Positions 9,252 through 20,116 of a DNA stretch of 64,000 nt are shown here, in pieces. Position 1 is the first letter of the stretch, and each line of letters begins with the position of its first letter. Made by a program: the position numbers and the translations under genes. A model generated the notes under the pieces. That model ran no database searches, was not told the origin of the DNA, and saw nothing but the letters and a program-made list of their open reading frames with translations. Origin of the DNA: an uncultured Marinobacterium sp. (GTDB lineage: Bacteria > Pseudomonadota > Gammaproteobacteria > Pseudomonadales > Balneatricaceae); NCBI GenBank assembly GCA_947501565.1, contig CANMWJ010000004.1, positions 1 through 64,000 of the forward strand, given 5' to 3'.

Positions 9252-9461
9252 ATGGCTGACACACGTGTTTTTGATCTGAAGGGTGTGATGTGTGGTGGTT
9301 GCACCAGTGCAATTCAGGACGCTTTTGACGCAAGCGAATTCCAGATCAACGCCCAGTTTGATCTGGACAGTAAAACCGTCACCCTTACCGCTGAAGCAAG
9401 CGACGATGAGATCATGCTGCTGGTAGAAGCGGCAGGTTACGAAGCCACTCCCAAAGCCTGA
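9252..9461 (+). CDS. Heavy-metal-associated (HMA) small protein, CopZ-like copper chaperone
   Basis: This 69-residue ferredoxin-like HMA protein carries the metal-binding motif GVMCGGCTS (CxxC). The start at 9252 is preceded by GGGAG; an upstream in-frame ATG at 9210 lacks this support. It lies 31 bases before copA, so it probably delivers Cu(I) to CopA. I could not find a convincing CueR-type operator in the upstream 130 bases. Confidence 0.85.
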   Translation: MADTRVFDLKGVMCGGCTSAIQDAFDASEFQINAQFDLDSKTVTLTAEASDDEIMLLVEAAGYEATPKA

Positions 9462-9492
9462 TAACGCCAGGCGTGTAGTTTTAAGGACCTCA

Positions 9493-11727
9493 ATGAGCAG
9501 CGAAACTCAGATCCGCCATTTTGCCCTGCAGGGCGTGGCGTGTGCCGGTTGTGTGCGTACCATCGAAAAAGCGATGGGCGCGCAGGACACCATCGAAGCC
9601 TTCTCTATCAACTTTGCCGACCGCAGCGCTGCGGTACAGAGTGCCGAATCCCCGGAAAAAATCATCAGCCTGATCGAAGCCGCCGGCTACGGTGCCGTGT
9701 TGCTCGAAGATGAGCAGGACCAGCAGCGGGTGGAAGAGGCGGAAAAAGCGCATTTCCGGCAACGTGTACGCCAAAGCAGTGTAGCGCTGGCGGTTGGTGC
9801 GGTTATGCTGGCGCTTGGTCTGGCCGGCATGATGCCGGATTTGAGCCGTCCAACCGGACTGTTTTACGGTACGGCGATGGGTGTGATCACCCTGTTTGTG
9901 ATGTTTTATAGCGGCCGTGAGATCTATAAAGGGGCCTGGAAGAGTGTTCGCTTAAAAAGCCTGAATATGGACACCCTGATCGGCTTGGGAACAGGTGCAG
10001 CCTGGATCTACTCGACGGGGCTGCTCTGGTTGGCAGCACTGAATCCCGACGCGATCGTCGGGGCCGCCAGCCACCTCTATTACGAAGCCGCTGTGATGAT
10101 TCTCGGTTTTATCCTGCTTGGGCAGGCACTGGAATCCCGCGCGCGTGGGCAGACCGCCGATGCCCTGCGTCAGCTGATGAAACTGCAGCCTGCCGAAGCT
10201 TTGCGCATCCGTGAGAGTGAAGAAAAACTGGTACCGGTGGCGTTGCTGGTGCCGGGCGATCAGGTACGTATACGCCCGGGCGAAAGCGTACCGGTTGATG
10301 GTCGGGTACTCGATGGCCACAGTCATGTGGATGAATCGATGTTGACCGGTGAGTCCCTGGCGGTTGAAAAACAGGTCGGTGATGAACTGGTGGGGGGAAC
10401 CCTGAACGGCAGCGGCACCCTGCTGATGAAGGTCAGTCAGGTCGGTAAGCAGACGGTGCTGGCGCAGATTGTTGAATCGGTGCGTCAGGCGCAGAACAGT
10501 AAACCGGCACTCGGTCGTCTGGCGGATCGGGTAGCGGCGGTGTTTGTGCCGATCGTGATAGGTATTGCCCTGATCACTGCGCTGATCTGGTGGTTATGGG
10601 GCCCTGAGCCACAACTGACCTATGCCATTGTCACCATGATGACCGTACTGATTGTGGCATGTCCCTGTGCGCTGGGGCTGGCTACGCCGATGTCGGTGAT
10701 GGTGGGTGTGGGGCGTGCTGCCCGACAGGGCGTACTGATCCGAAATGGCGATGCATTGCAACGCGCGCAGGACATTACGGCGGTGGTGCTGGATAAGACC
10801 GGTACCATCACCGAAGGTAAACCCAGCGTCACCGATCAGCTTTATCTATCTGAAAACTACCCGGTCGATCAGCTGAACCAGTGGATCAGCGCGGTGGAAG
10901 CTCGCTCAGAACATCCGCTGGCGGAAGCTATCGTTCAGCATTTGGGCAGTGCGACACAGACGGTAGAGGCTTTTAATGCGGAATCCGGCAAAGGGGTGAG
11001 CGCGCAGGTGGCGGGCCATCAGCTACGCATCGGTAACGCGGTGTATATGCATGAACTAGGCGTGGATGTTTCATTGGCTACCAATGCGGCGCACGCGTTT
11101 AGTGATGACGCTAAATCGCTGGTGTATGTCGCTGTCGAGAGCGAACTGGCGGCCCTGTTTGCGGTGGCGGATACCGTACGGTCCGATTCAGCGGCGGCGA
11201 TCCGAGATCTTAAAGCACAGGGTTTACAGGTGATTATGTTATCTGGCGACAACCAGGCGACCGCCAATGCTGTGGCGCGTCAGGTCGGTATCGACAGGGT
11301 GATCGCTGAGGTACGTCCCGAGCATAAATTAGCCGAGGTTGAGAAACTGCAGCGTTCGGGGCACGTGGTAGCGATGGTCGGTGATGGTGTGAATGATGCG
11401 CCGGCGCTGGCCCAGGCGGATATCGGTTATGCTATTGGTAGCGGCACCGATATCGCTATGGCAACAGCGGACGTAACCCTGATGGCAGCCTCTCTTCAGG
11501 GATTGGTGCGTGCCATTGCGATATCCCGTGCAACGGTGAGCAATATTAAGCAGAACCTGTTCGGTGCCTTCATCTACAATAGTTTGGCGATTCCGGTAGC
11601 GGCTGGGGTACTGTTTCCAGCAACCGGTCTTTTGCTCAACCCGATGATTGCCGGTGCCGCAATGGCACTGTCATCGGTGACGGTAGTGTCCAACGCCAAC
11701 CGGTTGCGTTGGCAGAAACTTTCCTGA
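9493..11727 (+). CDS. copA: Copper-exporting P1B-type ATPase
   Basis: This inner-membrane Cu(I) export ATPase has 744 residues. Order: one N-terminal HMA domain with CAGC near residues 16-19, eight hydrophobic segments, actuator motif LTGES, the transmembrane C390-P-C392 motif, phosphorylation site D434 in DKTGT, HP motif in SEHPLAEA, and hinge [12 protein letters not shown]. The single HMA domain plus CPC indicates Cu(I)/Ag(I) specificity. It follows the chaperone gene and ends in a strong bidirectional terminator. Confidence 0.96.
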   Translation: MSSETQIRHFALQGVACAGCVRTIEKAMGAQDTIEAFSINFADRSAAVQSAESPEKIISLIEAAGYGAVLLEDEQDQQRVEEAEKAHFRQRVRQSSVALAVGAVMLALGLAGMMPDLSRPTGLFYGTAMGVITLFVMFYSGREIYKGAWKSVRLKSLNMDTLIGLGTGAAWIYSTGLLWLAALNPDAIVGAASHLYYEAAVMILGFILLGQALESRARGQTADALRQLMKLQPAEALRIRESEEKLVPVALLVPGDQVRIRPGESVPVDGRVLDGHSHVDESMLTGESLAVEKQVGDELVGGTLNGSGTLLMKVSQVGKQTVLAQIVESVRQAQNSKPALGRLADRVAAVFVPIVIGIALITALIWWLWGPEPQLTYAIVTMMTVLIVACPCALGLATPMSVMVGVGRAARQGVLIRNGDALQRAQDITAVVLDKTGTITEGKPSVTDQLYLSENYPVDQLNQWISAVEARSEHPLAEAIVQHLGSATQTVEAFNAESGKGVSAQVAGHQLRIGNAVYMHELGVDVSLATNAAHAFSDDAKSLVYVAVESELAALFAVADTVRSDSAAAIRDLKAQGLQVIMLSGDNQATANAVARQVGIDRVIAEVRPEHKLAEVEKLQRSGHVVAMVGDGVNDAPALAQADIGYAIGSGTDIAMATADVTLMAASLQGLVRAIAISRATVSNIKQNLFGAFIYNSLAIPVAAGVLFPATGLLLNPMIAGAAMALSSVTVVSNANRLRWQKLS

Positions 11728-11745
11728 TCCTGACAACACAAAAAA

Positions 11746-11777
11746 GGCCGCATCGGTCACCCGATGCGGCCTTTTTT
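11746..11777. terminator. Bidirectional Rho-independent terminator
   Basis: An 11-bp perfect stem GGCCGCATCGG/CCGATGCGGCC with loop TCAC is flanked by an A tract and a T tract, so it can serve both copA and the convergent cyclophilin gene. Confidence 0.95.
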
Positions 11778-11790
11778 ATGCGTGATCGTC

Positions 11791-12354
11791 TTAATGCGCT
11801 GCGCGGTAGGCGCGCACAATAATGATCGGATCTTTAGGAACGTTTTGATGCTGGAAGTGTGAAGTGGTGGGTACGCGGCTGATCTTCAGTACCACATCCA
11901 TCCCTTTGGTGACTTTACCGAAGACCGCATAACCGGGACGGCCTGGACGGTTATTCAGAAAACTGTTGTTAACGGTGTTGATAAAGAACTGTGCAGTGGC
12001 GCTGTGCGGATCTCGGGTGCGGGCCATGGCGATGGTTCCCGTCTTATTTGGCAGGCCGTTATCAGACTCGTTTTTGATCGGTTCGTCCGTGTCCTTCTGG
12101 TCCATCTCAGGGGTAAAACCACCGCCCTGAATCATAAAGCCCGCCATCACGCGGTGGAAAATAGTGCCGTCATAAAAACCGTCGTCAACGTAACTAAGAA
12201 AGTTTGCCACCGTAACAGGCGCTTTGTCGTCGTTCAGTTCCAGCTCAATCTGCCCCTGATTGGTTTCCAGTATTACCTGTGTTGCGGCAAAGCTTGTGGA
12301 GGAAAGCCCTAGCAGCAGTACGCAGGTCAGCGCAGAGATAAAGGATCGGAACAT
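11791..12354 (-). CDS. Periplasmic peptidyl-prolyl cis-trans isomerase (cyclophilin), PpiA-like
   Basis: This 187-residue cyclophilin has a signal peptide ending near SFAAT, close to E. coli PpiA (190). Active-site motifs [14 protein letters not shown] and ATAQFFINT are present. The start at 12354 has AGGAGAT upstream; an earlier in-frame ATG adds 13 unrelated residues before the signal peptide. It assists proline isomerisation during folding of exported proteins. Confidence 0.92.
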   Translation of the reverse strand: MFRSFISALTCVLLLGLSSTSFAATQVILETNQGQIELELNDDKAPVTVANFLSYVDDGFYDGTIFHRVMAGFMIQGGGFTPEMDQKDTDEPIKNESDNGLPNKTGTIAMARTRDPHSATAQFFINTVNNSFLNNRPGRPGYAVFGKVTKGMDVVLKISRVPTTSHFQHQNVPKDPIIIVRAYRAAH

Positions 12355-12529
12355 GGTGATCTCCTGAAATGTATTACCCGGGCTAACGGGCATAGATGGG
12401 TCGATGAATACACATAGCGTATTCGCTCTTCAGATAAATTCCCAGTACTACGGATGGACTATAAAGATCTTTGGCAAACCGCCGTTACAATTAGATGAGT
12501 TACTTTTTCACGCAGGTGAGGCTATTCCA

Positions 12530-12916
12530 ATGCCAGAGATCCCTTTTGAAGTTGTTGCACTGGATCACGTGGTATTGCGTGTACAGGATATGGAGCGCTC
12601 ATTACAGTTCTATACCCAGGTTCTGGGTTGTAATGAGGAGCGCCGGGTTAGTGAGATCGGGTTGGTGCAGCTACGCGCAGGAAGCGCGCTGATCGACCTG
12701 ATTCCCGCCACAGAGGATCCACAATCCGTCCCGAACATGGATCATTTTTGCATTAGAGTCCGACCTTTTGATCCAGCTCGTTTGAAAAACTATCTACAGG
12801 CGTATGCTTCTGGAGAAGTAGAGCAGCGTTATGGTGCCCAGGGCATGGGACAGTCACTTTATATCAACGATCCTGACGGCAATGTTGTAGAGCTAAAGGA
12901 GGACTGCAACACCTAA
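12530..12916 (+). CDS. VOC family (glyoxalase/bleomycin-resistance fold) protein
   Basis: This 128-residue single-module vicinal oxygen chelate protein begins MPEIPFEVVALDHVVLRVQD. Metal-ligand candidates are the His of LDHVVL, the His of MDHFCIRV and the Glu of NVVELKED. A purine-rich AGGTGAGG precedes 12530; the reading from 12404 adds 42 residues without family resemblance. Reaction unknown: VOC proteins include glyoxalases, dioxygenases and resistance proteins. Confidence 0.8.
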   Translation: MPEIPFEVVALDHVVLRVQDMERSLQFYTQVLGCNEERRVSEIGLVQLRAGSALIDLIPATEDPQSVPNMDHFCIRVRPFDPARLKNYLQAYASGEVEQRYGAQGMGQSLYINDPDGNVVELKEDCNT

Positions 12917-13029
12917 CGATCTTCTATATAAACCCGAGCGCAATGAATCTGCGGATGCGCGGGAACTACCTCTTCGCAGGTTCCATATAACTATACAAGC
13001 AGGGATATGCTGTTGCTGGAGTGCAGAGC

Positions 13030-14718
13030 ATGGGAAACATGTCTTTAAAAAACAAAATACTTTTATTAACCCTGGTGCCGTTGTTGATTGCCATCCTGGT
13101 GGTGATGCTGGTCACGCGGATGCAATTAAAAGAGTTGGGCGAACGCGAGATTGAGCAGACGCGTTCACAGCTGATGGAAAACAAACGTCTGGCCCTGAAA
13201 GAGTATATGGACCTGGCGACCAGCGCGGTGAAACCGATTTACGATGCCGCCGGCTCTAATGATGAAGCTGCCAAGCAGGAAGCGCTGGATGTTCTGCGCA
13301 GCCTGGCCTACGGCGAGAAAAACGACGGTTATGTATTCGTCTATAACTACGACGGTACAGCACTGGCGATGCGTGCAAAACGCAGTTTGGAAGGTAAAAA
13401 CCTGATGGACCTGCGCGATCAGAACGGCGTAAGAATTATCTACGATCTGATTCAGCGCGCGAAGCAGGGTGGCGGTTTTGTCTCCTACCAGTGGGAGAAG
13501 CCCTCCAAGAAGATGGCGGTGGAGAAACTGTCTTACTCCGTTGGATTCCCGAAATGGAACTGGATGCTGGGTACCGGGTTCTACGTGGATGATGTGGAAG
13601 ATCACATCGGCGAGATGATTCGTGAGGTCGAGGAAGAGATCGCCAAAACCATGTGGTTTATTACCGGCATCGGACTGGCGTTGCTGGTGGTGTTTGGCAT
13701 TGTGGCAACCGTATTCAGCTCGACCCTGATTCAACCGCTGCAACAGATCAGCGATGCGTTGCAGGATATGAGTAAGGGCAACGGTGACCTGACCCAGCGC
13801 CTGCAGGTTAATTCTAAGGATGAGGTGGGACAACTGGCCCATGGCTTCAACGGCTTTATAGACAAGATCCATGGCCTGGTGGGTGATGTGAAACGTTCGG
13901 TGGACGAGTTGTCCTCTGCGTCGCATCGCATGACCGATGTGGTGCAGAGTACCCACAACGAAGTGAGCGGTCAGCGTGGCGAAACCGAGCAGGTAGCCGC
14001 AGCGATTCACGAGATGGCGATGGCGGTGCAACAGGTTGCCGAAAGTGCGGCACAGGCAGCGGAAGCGGCGGCAGAAGCGGATGGTGCAGCTAACGAAGGT
14101 TTGACCATCGTATCCGGTACTATCGAATCGATCGGGGATCTGGCGGAAGGTGTAAACAGCTCGGCCGATGTGATCGAGCAGTTGCACAGCGACGCCGACC
14201 AGATCGGCAATGTGGTGAATGTGATCAAGGATATCGCTGACCAGACCAACCTGCTGGCCCTGAACGCAGCGATCGAAGCGGCCCGTGCCGGTGAGCAGGG
14301 ACGTGGATTCTCGGTGGTTGCAGATGAGGTCCGTTCGCTGGCGAACCGTACTCAGCAGAGCACGGAAGAGATTCAGCGTATGATCGAAAAACTGCAGAGT
14401 GGGGCGCGTCAGGCGGTGAATGTGATGAACAGCAGCCGCGACAATACCGCCGAAACGATCGACCGTGCACAGCGCACCAGCGATTCGTTGGGCAGTATCA
14501 CCTCATCGGTAGGTACCATCAGCGAGATGAACACCCACATCGCAACGGCGGCTGAACAGCAGACCGGCGTGGCGGATGAGGTGAGTCGCAGTATCCATCA
14601 GATCGCGGATATTGCAGAGCAGTCCCACAGCAATGCTGAGAAACTCTCTACAACCGCACTGGAGCTGGCTCAGCTGGAGCAACGACTGGCGGGGCTGGTG
14701 AACCAGTTCCGAATCTAA
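13030..14718 (+). CDS. Methyl-accepting chemotaxis protein with sCache sensor
   Basis: This 562-residue receptor is preceded by GGAG eight bases before ATG 13030 (an ATG at 13039 is also possible). Order: TM near the N terminus, one periplasmic Cache module with [15 protein letters not shown] and a later [17 protein letters not shown] motif, second TM, HAMP, and the MCP signalling hairpin with [21 protein letters not shown] and [11 protein letters not shown]. The Cache motif pattern is that of sCache_2 receptors, which often bind small carboxylates. There is no C-terminal CheR-binding pentapeptide. Confidence 0.93.
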   Translation: MGNMSLKNKILLLTLVPLLIAILVVMLVTRMQLKELGEREIEQTRSQLMENKRLALKEYMDLATSAVKPIYDAAGSNDEAAKQEALDVLRSLAYGEKNDGYVFVYNYDGTALAMRAKRSLEGKNLMDLRDQNGVRIIYDLIQRAKQGGGFVSYQWEKPSKKMAVEKLSYSVGFPKWNWMLGTGFYVDDVEDHIGEMIREVEEEIAKTMWFITGIGLALLVVFGIVATVFSSTLIQPLQQISDALQDMSKGNGDLTQRLQVNSKDEVGQLAHGFNGFIDKIHGLVGDVKRSVDELSSASHRMTDVVQSTHNEVSGQRGETEQVAAAIHEMAMAVQQVAESAAQAAEAAAEADGAANEGLTIVSGTIESIGDLAEGVNSSADVIEQLHSDADQIGNVVNVIKDIADQTNLLALNAAIEAARAGEQGRGFSVVADEVRSLANRTQQSTEEIQRMIEKLQSGARQAVNVMNSSRDNTAETIDRAQRTSDSLGSITSSVGTISEMNTHIATAAEQQTGVADEVSRSIHQIADIAEQSHSNAEKLSTTALELAQLEQRLAGLVNQFRI

Positions 14719-14731
14719 GCCCGTCAAAAGG

Positions 14732-17164
14732 TCAGTGTACGGCCGGTATCTGCATGACCAGCTCCTCAGGGGGCAGGCAGGTCCGGTCGCTACAGGCTTG
14801 AAAGCGGAAATGCAGCCGGGGAGGTAATTCCTCTCCAGCTATCTCCCCTGAAGACTGTAATCGGCCGGTCACGCTAAACTGGCCGGAATACACCGCGATC
14901 GGTTGCTCACTGAAGTTGACCGGAAGTGGTGATGCGGTTGGAAACTGAATTCTCTCTACATATTTTCCGTACACCTTTGCGCCGATCAGGCGTTTATCCC
15001 CCGGTTTCTGGGCGTTAATATGCCAGCCCTCTGCCAGCTGGATCTTTAATCGGAATCCCTCCTCCAGCGCAACCACTTCCGCTTTAAGCGCCCCCGCAGC
15101 TCCGTATTGCAGAGGATCAAACCGTCCCGCCATCTGTTCCGCATATTGGCTCAACAGGTAACTGAAGCGCAGCGGGGATTGATCGATAGCACCCGCCAGC
15201 CGTTGGACCAGCTCTTTCGCTTTGTGTTCGTAGCGTTGGTCGCCCGTGCGTGCTGCTAGTTCACGCAACGGGGCAAAAGCGATCGCGTTCCCGGAGGGGG
15301 TAGCGCCGTCGTCGAGTGATCGGGTTCGCAAAGGTGTCAGGCTGTCACTGTTTGAGAGAAATAAGCCGCCCTGGTTTTCATCCCAGAACAGCTCCAGCAT
15401 CTGATCGGTGAGCTGCTGTGCCCGCTGCAACCAGAGTGGATCGCCGCTGGTATCGTAAAGCGTCAGGTAGGCGCGGGCCAGATAGGCGTAATCCTCCTGA
15501 GTACCCGGCGCTCCTTTCGCCTTGCGCCGGGTGTCGCGCCACAGCAGTCCCTCATTTGTACGCTGCTGTTGCCACAGATGTTCACCTGCTTGCCAGGCTG
15601 CAGCAAGGTAGCGGGGGTGACGCAGCTGGTGCCCGGACAGGGCCAGGGTTCGGATCATCATACCGTTCCACGCGGTGACCACTTTGTCATCCAGCCCGGG
15701 TTTGATACGTTGCGCCCGTACTTTGTAGAGTCGTTCGCGGATCTGATCCAGTTGTGCCAGGAAGTGCTGGGATGGGAGCAGGTTTTCGATCGCAAAATCG
15801 GGCAGCGCGTGTGGCAGGTGCAGAATGTTGCTGCCCTCAAAGTTACCGCCTTCGGTAACGCCAAACAGTTTCTCCACGAGCAGATAGTCCTGCTCGCTTA
15901 GCACATCTTTCAACTCCTCTTGGGACCAGATAAAGAAACGCCCCTCTTCCCCCTCGCTGTCGGCGTCGGTCGCGGAGAAAAATGCGCCATGGCTGGTGGT
16001 CATCTCTTTTAATACGTAATCCAGCGTGTGTTCCAGCGTACGGCGATAGAGTGGATTGTTGGTGAGTTGCCAGGTTTTCAGATAGAGCTCGCCCAGCTGT
16101 GCCTGGTTGTAGAGCATTTTTTCGAAATGGGGCACCAGCCACTCGGGATCGGTGGCGTAGCGGTGAAAACCTCCGCCAACCTGATCGTGAATGCCGCCTT
16201 GCTGCATGGCGTCGAGGGTCTGGATAACGGTGCCGAGCAGGGCGCTATCTCGCTGCTGAACGGCTTGGTTAAGTAGCAGGAATAGCACCGTCTCCTGTGG
16301 GAATTTGGGTGCTGTGCCAAAGCCGCCGTTAAACTCGTCAAAGTTATTCAGGTAATGCTGGACTGTCTGGTCGATCAGCGACTGATTGGGAAGCTCCCCT
16401 TCAGACTGAGGTGCCATCAGCGTTGCGATGGTGGTGTGCACCCGCTGCGCACTGCTGATCAAGGTATCTGGATCTGTATGCCAGTGTTGCTGAACTTCAT
16501 TTAAAAGCTGACTGAAGCGCTGGGGCGGAAAATAGGTGGCGGCGAAGAACGGTTTACCCTCTGGCGTGAGGAATGCGGTCAGTGGCCAACCGCCGTGGCC
16601 GCTGATGACGTTGGATGCCGCCATATAGATATCGTCCAGGTCGGGGCGCTGTTCGCGATCCACCTTGATGCTGATGAAGTGTTCATTTAGTTGTTTGGCT
16701 ATCGTCAGGTTTTCGAAACTCTCCCGCTCCATCACGTGGCACCAGTGACAGGTTGAGTAACCGATCGACAGGAAGATCGGCTTGTTCTCTCGTTTGGCCG
16801 TCTGCAGTGCCTCTTCATTCCAGCTATACCAGTTAACCGGGTTGTGGGCATGTTGCTGCAGGTAGGGGGAGCTCTCAATGATCAGGCGATTGGTGAAGCG
16901 GGGCGATCCATCTGTATTCAGGTGCTCGGTGCGTGGCCGGTATTCTGGTTCGCTGCGCTGTTTCTCCGCCAGCACTTGCGCCAGCCGGGTGCGTGTTTTT
17001 TTATCGATAGGAAGTGAATAACTATCCACGGCGATTCCCTCCGTACTCTCCGGATGGGGTGGATTTATCGGTGTCGCTGCCAGACTTGTGGCGGCCAGCA
17101 GAAGGTGGGCAAAGATGATCAGGCGGTTGAGCAGGGTGGGGATGATCGGGCCATAGAACTGCAT
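14732..17164 (-). CDS. Secreted DUF255 thioredoxin-like / (alpha/alpha)6 protein with DsbD-like C-terminal domain
   Basis: A protein of about 810 residues with an N-terminal hydrophobic export signal. Residues about 70-230 are the DUF255 (YyaL/SPATA20) thioredoxin-fold domain with [13 protein letters not shown] and the redox motif CHWC. The middle resembles an (alpha/alpha)6 barrel ([27 protein letters not shown]). The last 120 residues resemble the DsbD N-terminal domain, including an [13 protein letters not shown] cysteine pair. ATG 17164 is preferred over TTG 17173. The fusion suggests periplasmic thiol-disulfide chemistry on an unknown partner. It lies downstream of, and on the same strand as, a BufC-like gene. 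Confidence 0.85.
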   Translation of the reverse strand: MQFYGPIIPTLLNRLIIFAHLLLAATSLAATPINPPHPESTEGIAVDSYSLPIDKKTRTRLAQVLAEKQRSEPEYRPRTEHLNTDGSPRFTNRLIIESSPYLQQHAHNPVNWYSWNEEALQTAKRENKPIFLSIGYSTCHWCHVMERESFENLTIAKQLNEHFISIKVDREQRPDLDDIYMAASNVISGHGGWPLTAFLTPEGKPFFAATYFPPQRFSQLLNEVQQHWHTDPDTLISSAQRVHTTIATLMAPQSEGELPNQSLIDQTVQHYLNNFDEFNGGFGTAPKFPQETVLFLLLNQAVQQRDSALLGTVIQTLDAMQQGGIHDQVGGGFHRYATDPEWLVPHFEKMLYNQAQLGELYLKTWQLTNNPLYRRTLEHTLDYVLKEMTTSHGAFFSATDADSEGEEGRFFIWSQEELKDVLSEQDYLLVEKLFGVTEGGNFEGSNILHLPHALPDFAIENLLPSQHFLAQLDQIRERLYKVRAQRIKPGLDDKVVTAWNGMMIRTLALSGHQLRHPRYLAAAWQAGEHLWQQQRTNEGLLWRDTRRKAKGAPGTQEDYAYLARAYLTLYDTSGDPLWLQRAQQLTDQMLELFWDENQGGLFLSNSDSLTPLRTRSLDDGATPSGNAIAFAPLRELAARTGDQRYEHKAKELVQRLAGAIDQSPLRFSYLLSQYAEQMAGRFDPLQYGAAGALKAEVVALEEGFRLKIQLAEGWHINAQKPGDKRLIGAKVYGKYVERIQFPTASPLPVNFSEQPIAVYSGQFSVTGRLQSSGEIAGEELPPRLHFRFQACSDRTCLPPEELVMQIPAVH

Positions 17165-17277
17165 CTTTAACAAAACCTTCCTGTCTGGTTTGTGCTAGAC
17201 GGTGATCGCTATCAGCATAGGTAAGCGGCATATCGCAACGCTCAGTAGAGGCAGTATACACAGTCATGCCGCACTGC

Positions 17278-17964
17278 TCAGTGAGGTTGATCTTCATCCA
17301 GGGTAAAGCAATCGAGCCAGTGTTTTTTCACGAGGAGCGGTAGATAACGGTTCAGGTCCACTCCAAGCTTCGCCAGTTCTGACAGTTTATATCCTTTGAG
17401 TATCGCACCTAGAAGTTCCGCCATGGGATCGGTCAGGGGTTCGACCATCACACCACTGGCATCATTCTCATAGGGGCGATAGATCACCAGCCACTGCTCG
17501 CCGCCTTCGAGGGGGATCTGCTCCATTTTGCCAGAATGAAATGCCAGCCAAACGTTCAGAAGCGGCCAGCGACTGTACATCATGCGCAGGCTGGGACAGG
17601 CGTGAAAACAGATGTCCGCTTGCTGCTGTGCCTCCAGCGCAGCCAACGCGTGTATATCCAGATGTTCATGATCTTCACTCAGGGCGGAGTCGTGCAGTAG
17701 CCACTCCAGTCGTGCCAGCTCTGGCAGGATCGCCAGTTTATCGAGCTCGGGATGGGTCAGGTATTGTTGCAGAAGAAGGTGGCCGAAGCGGTCGCCAAAC
17801 TGCTCCGGATCGACCGGGTATTCGATGAACTCTGTACAGTAGCGCTCGCTGAGCACATCGAAAAACGGGTCACCAATCAGTTGATGAACCATCGGGTAGA
17901 TCGTATCCAGAATCTGTTGTGGAGAGGGGGCATGACAGAATTGGCTGCTTTGGTACGAGTCCAT
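17278..17964 (-). CDS. HvfC/BufC (DUF2063)-like protein
   Basis: This 228-residue protein shows the BufC pattern: ELARLEWLLHDSA near residue 85, PSLRMMYSRWPLLNVWLAFH near 125, and a C-terminal part like PLTDPMAELLGAILKGYKLSELA. BufC proteins normally partner a DUF692/MNIO enzyme that modifies small metallophore peptides (bufferins). No MNIO gene or bufferin-like precursor is seen next to it, so this copy is an orphan within the window. It lies about 110 bases upstream of the DUF255-DsbD-like gene and may be co-transcribed with it. Confidence 0.72.
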   Translation of the reverse strand: MDSYQSSQFCHAPSPQQILDTIYPMVHQLIGDPFFDVLSERYCTEFIEYPVDPEQFGDRFGHLLLQQYLTHPELDKLAILPELARLEWLLHDSALSEDHEHLDIHALAALEAQQQADICFHACPSLRMMYSRWPLLNVWLAFHSGKMEQIPLEGGEQWLVIYRPYENDASGVMVEPLTDPMAELLGAILKGYKLSELAKLGVDLNRYLPLLVKKHWLDCFTLDEDQPH

Positions 17965-18192
17965 GGGTAGGTCTCCGGAATTTGTGTCTGTTTAGCTGAC
18001 TCCTTTCAAGTACAACTTGAATCTGTATTCCGTTTTTGGGCCTATAGCTTAAAGCATAGTTAGGACGTGGCGGCTTGCAATGTTGAGCGTTGCGCTGAAG
18101 AATGAGGGAAGTGATTCATATTTCAGGGATTGGTCATCTTCACCCTGTATCGTCGGATTGAAGCGATGAATCATCCTGCAAGGAGGATCGGA

Positions 18193-19512
18193 ATGTCGAT
18201 GCATTGGGATCAACTGCTCACCTCGCAACGCTATGGTCACCAGGCGCTTTCTGCACAGGAGATCGGGCGCAGCCACTTTCACAAAGACCACGACCGCATC
18301 GTGTTCTCCAGCGCATTTCGGCGTCTGGGGCGCAAGACCCAGGTACACCCGCTAGTACTCAACGACCACATTCATACCCGCCTGACTCACTCGATCGAAG
18401 TAGGCAGCGTAGGGCGCAGTTTAGGTATTCGTGTTGGCGAGTTGATCGAAGAGCAGTTGCCCGCCTGGGTATCACCGCACGATCTGGGGGTGATTGTCCA
18501 GGCCGCCTGTCTGGCCCACGATATCGGTAATCCGCCCTTCGGCCATGCTGGTGAATATGCGATTCGCGACTGGTTTCGACGCCATGCCGATAACGCCATC
18601 CTCAAAGACCTGGCTCCCAACGAGCGACTCGATCTGCAGACATTCGAAGGTAACGCTCAGGGCTTTCGTGTTGTTACCCGCATCGAAAATCACCTGTTTG
18701 ATGGTGGTTTACGCCTGACCTATCCAACCCTGGGTACCCTGTTGAAATACCCCTGGGGTGTGGATAAGGCTGATGAACGTGGCAAGTTCAGCAGCTTTCA
18801 GACCGAGCTGGAGATACTCAACAGCCTCGGAAAAGAGCTGGGGCTGGTGTCACTGGGGACAAACCACTGGTGCCGTCATCCGCTGACCTGGCTGATGGAA
18901 GCGGCTGATGACATCTGTTACGCCATCCTTGATCTGGAGGACGCGATTGAACTGGGTATCCTCCGTTTTGATCAGATCAAACCGATCCTGCTGGAGATGT
19001 GTGGTGATCTGGAGTTTGATGATCAGATCTTTGCCACCGAAGCCTCGGCACGACGCAAAATCTCGGCGCTGCGTGGCAAGGCGATGGAGAATATGATCGA
19101 TTCAGCGGTGAATGCATTTATCACCCATTACCCTCAGATCATGGCGGGCACCTATCAGGGCGAGTTACTTGCCGATGGCGATCCTGGGGTGAAGAGTGGT
19201 TTGCTGAAGGCGAAAAAACTGGCTCGCGACCGGGTATTCCCAGATACCCGTAAAACAGAGCTCGAAGTGGGCGCATACAAAACACTGGGTGTATTGCTGG
19301 ATGCGTTCTGCCAGGCGGTGCATGATAATCATGTACAGGGCGGCCAGAAGCTGACCTACCAGACTGAAAAGATCCTCAGCCTGATGGGGATTCATGCGCC
19401 ATCGCCGCAGACATCGCTCTACCGTTCTTATATGCGGGCACTCGATTTCATCGGAGGAATGACGGACAATTACGCGTCTTATCTGGCGCGGCAGATTGGT
19501 GGCCTCGCTTAA
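18193..19512 (+). CDS. dgt: dGTP triphosphohydrolase-like HD-domain protein
   Basis: This 439-residue HD phosphohydrolase of the dGTPase family would cleave dGTP to deoxyguanosine and tripolyphosphate. Seen: SSAFRRLGRKTQVHP, the HTRLTHSIEV histidine, and the HD signature AHDIGNPPFGHAGE. The start at 18193 has a perfect AGGAGG six bases upstream; longer in-frame starts exist from 18130 but lack support. The gene 19 bases downstream (yciH) is probably in the same transcript. Confidence 0.92.
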   Translation: MSMHWDQLLTSQRYGHQALSAQEIGRSHFHKDHDRIVFSSAFRRLGRKTQVHPLVLNDHIHTRLTHSIEVGSVGRSLGIRVGELIEEQLPAWVSPHDLGVIVQAACLAHDIGNPPFGHAGEYAIRDWFRRHADNAILKDLAPNERLDLQTFEGNAQGFRVVTRIENHLFDGGLRLTYPTLGTLLKYPWGVDKADERGKFSSFQTELEILNSLGKELGLVSLGTNHWCRHPLTWLMEAADDICYAILDLEDAIELGILRFDQIKPILLEMCGDLEFDDQIFATEASARRKISALRGKAMENMIDSAVNAFITHYPQIMAGTYQGELLADGDPGVKSGLLKAKKLARDRVFPDTRKTELEVGAYKTLGVLLDAFCQAVHDNHVQGGQKLTYQTEKILSLMGIHAPSPQTSLYRSYMRALDFIGGMTDNYASYLARQIGGLA

Positions 19513-19531
19513 GTTTATTTGGGAGCCCAGC

Positions 19532-19906
19532 ATGTCTTCAATGCGCGACCAGCTTCAGGGGCTGGTTTATTCCACCGAACACGGCGCTATGTGCCCGGAT
19601 TGCGGTAAACCTCAGGATAACTGCATCTGCGATGAGCTTGCCGACCAGCAGCGAATCGATAATCTGGACGGCGTTGTGCGTATCCGTCGTGAAACATCCG
19701 GCCGTAAAGGCAAAGGTGTTACCACCATCAGTGGTGTACCACTCGCTGCACCGGAGTTGAAAGCATTGGCTAAGAAGCTGAAAAAGGTGTGTGGAACCGG
19801 CGGCGCGCTCAAAGATGGCGTGATTGAAATTCAGGGTGACCACCGCGATAAACTGAAGGTGGCACTGGAGAAGGAAGGGTTCACCGTCAAGCTGGCAGGG
19901 GGTTAA
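19532..19906 (+). CDS. yciH: SUI1/eIF1-like translation factor, YciH
   Basis: This 124-residue protein has an N-terminal zinc-binding-like CPDCGKPQDNCIC motif followed by the SUI1 fold with VRIRRETSGRKGKGVTTISGV and a glycine-rich KKVCGTGGALKDG loop. E. coli YciH is 108 residues. The start at 19532 has GGGAG six bases upstream. It is thought to influence initiation fidelity. A 50-codon ORF begins one base after its stop codon. Confidence 0.92.
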   Translation: MSSMRDQLQGLVYSTEHGAMCPDCGKPQDNCICDELADQQRIDNLDGVVRIRRETSGRKGKGVTTISGVPLAAPELKALAKKLKKVCGTGGALKDGVIEIQGDHRDKLKVALEKEGFTVKLAGG

Positions 19907-19907
19907 G

Positions 19908-20060
19908 GTGCAACCGGGTGGAGCAGGACAGGGCACAGGTAAGGTCGGTAAAAAACCGAAGAAAATCTGTCGCTTCTGTTTGATGATGCGTTTGCTGGCA
20001 GTTTTTATGCTGGTGGTGGCGATCTTTGTATTTAATGGCCTCAGTGGCTTCTTTGGATAG
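19908..20060 (+). CDS. Putative small single-pass membrane protein (50 residues)
   Basis: A GTG-started ORF begins one base after the yciH stop, with AGGGGG overlapping the end of yciH as a plausible ribosome binding site. The product has a glycine- and lysine-rich N terminus (about 19 residues), an ICRFCLMMR segment with two cysteines, then a hydrophobic helix at about residues 29-43 ending NGLSGFFG. The positive-inside pattern supports a single TM segment with the N terminus in the cytoplasm. No family is recognised. Tight linkage to yciH and sensible topology argue it is real, but comparative data are needed. Confidence 0.5.
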   Translation: MQPGGAGQGTGKVGKKPKKICRFCLMMRLLAVFMLVVAIFVFNGLSGFFG

Positions 20061-20116
20061 GAAAAACGGTCATTCAGCAACTATGCTAGTTTTTAAGCCT
20101 AAGGGAGAAAACATGC

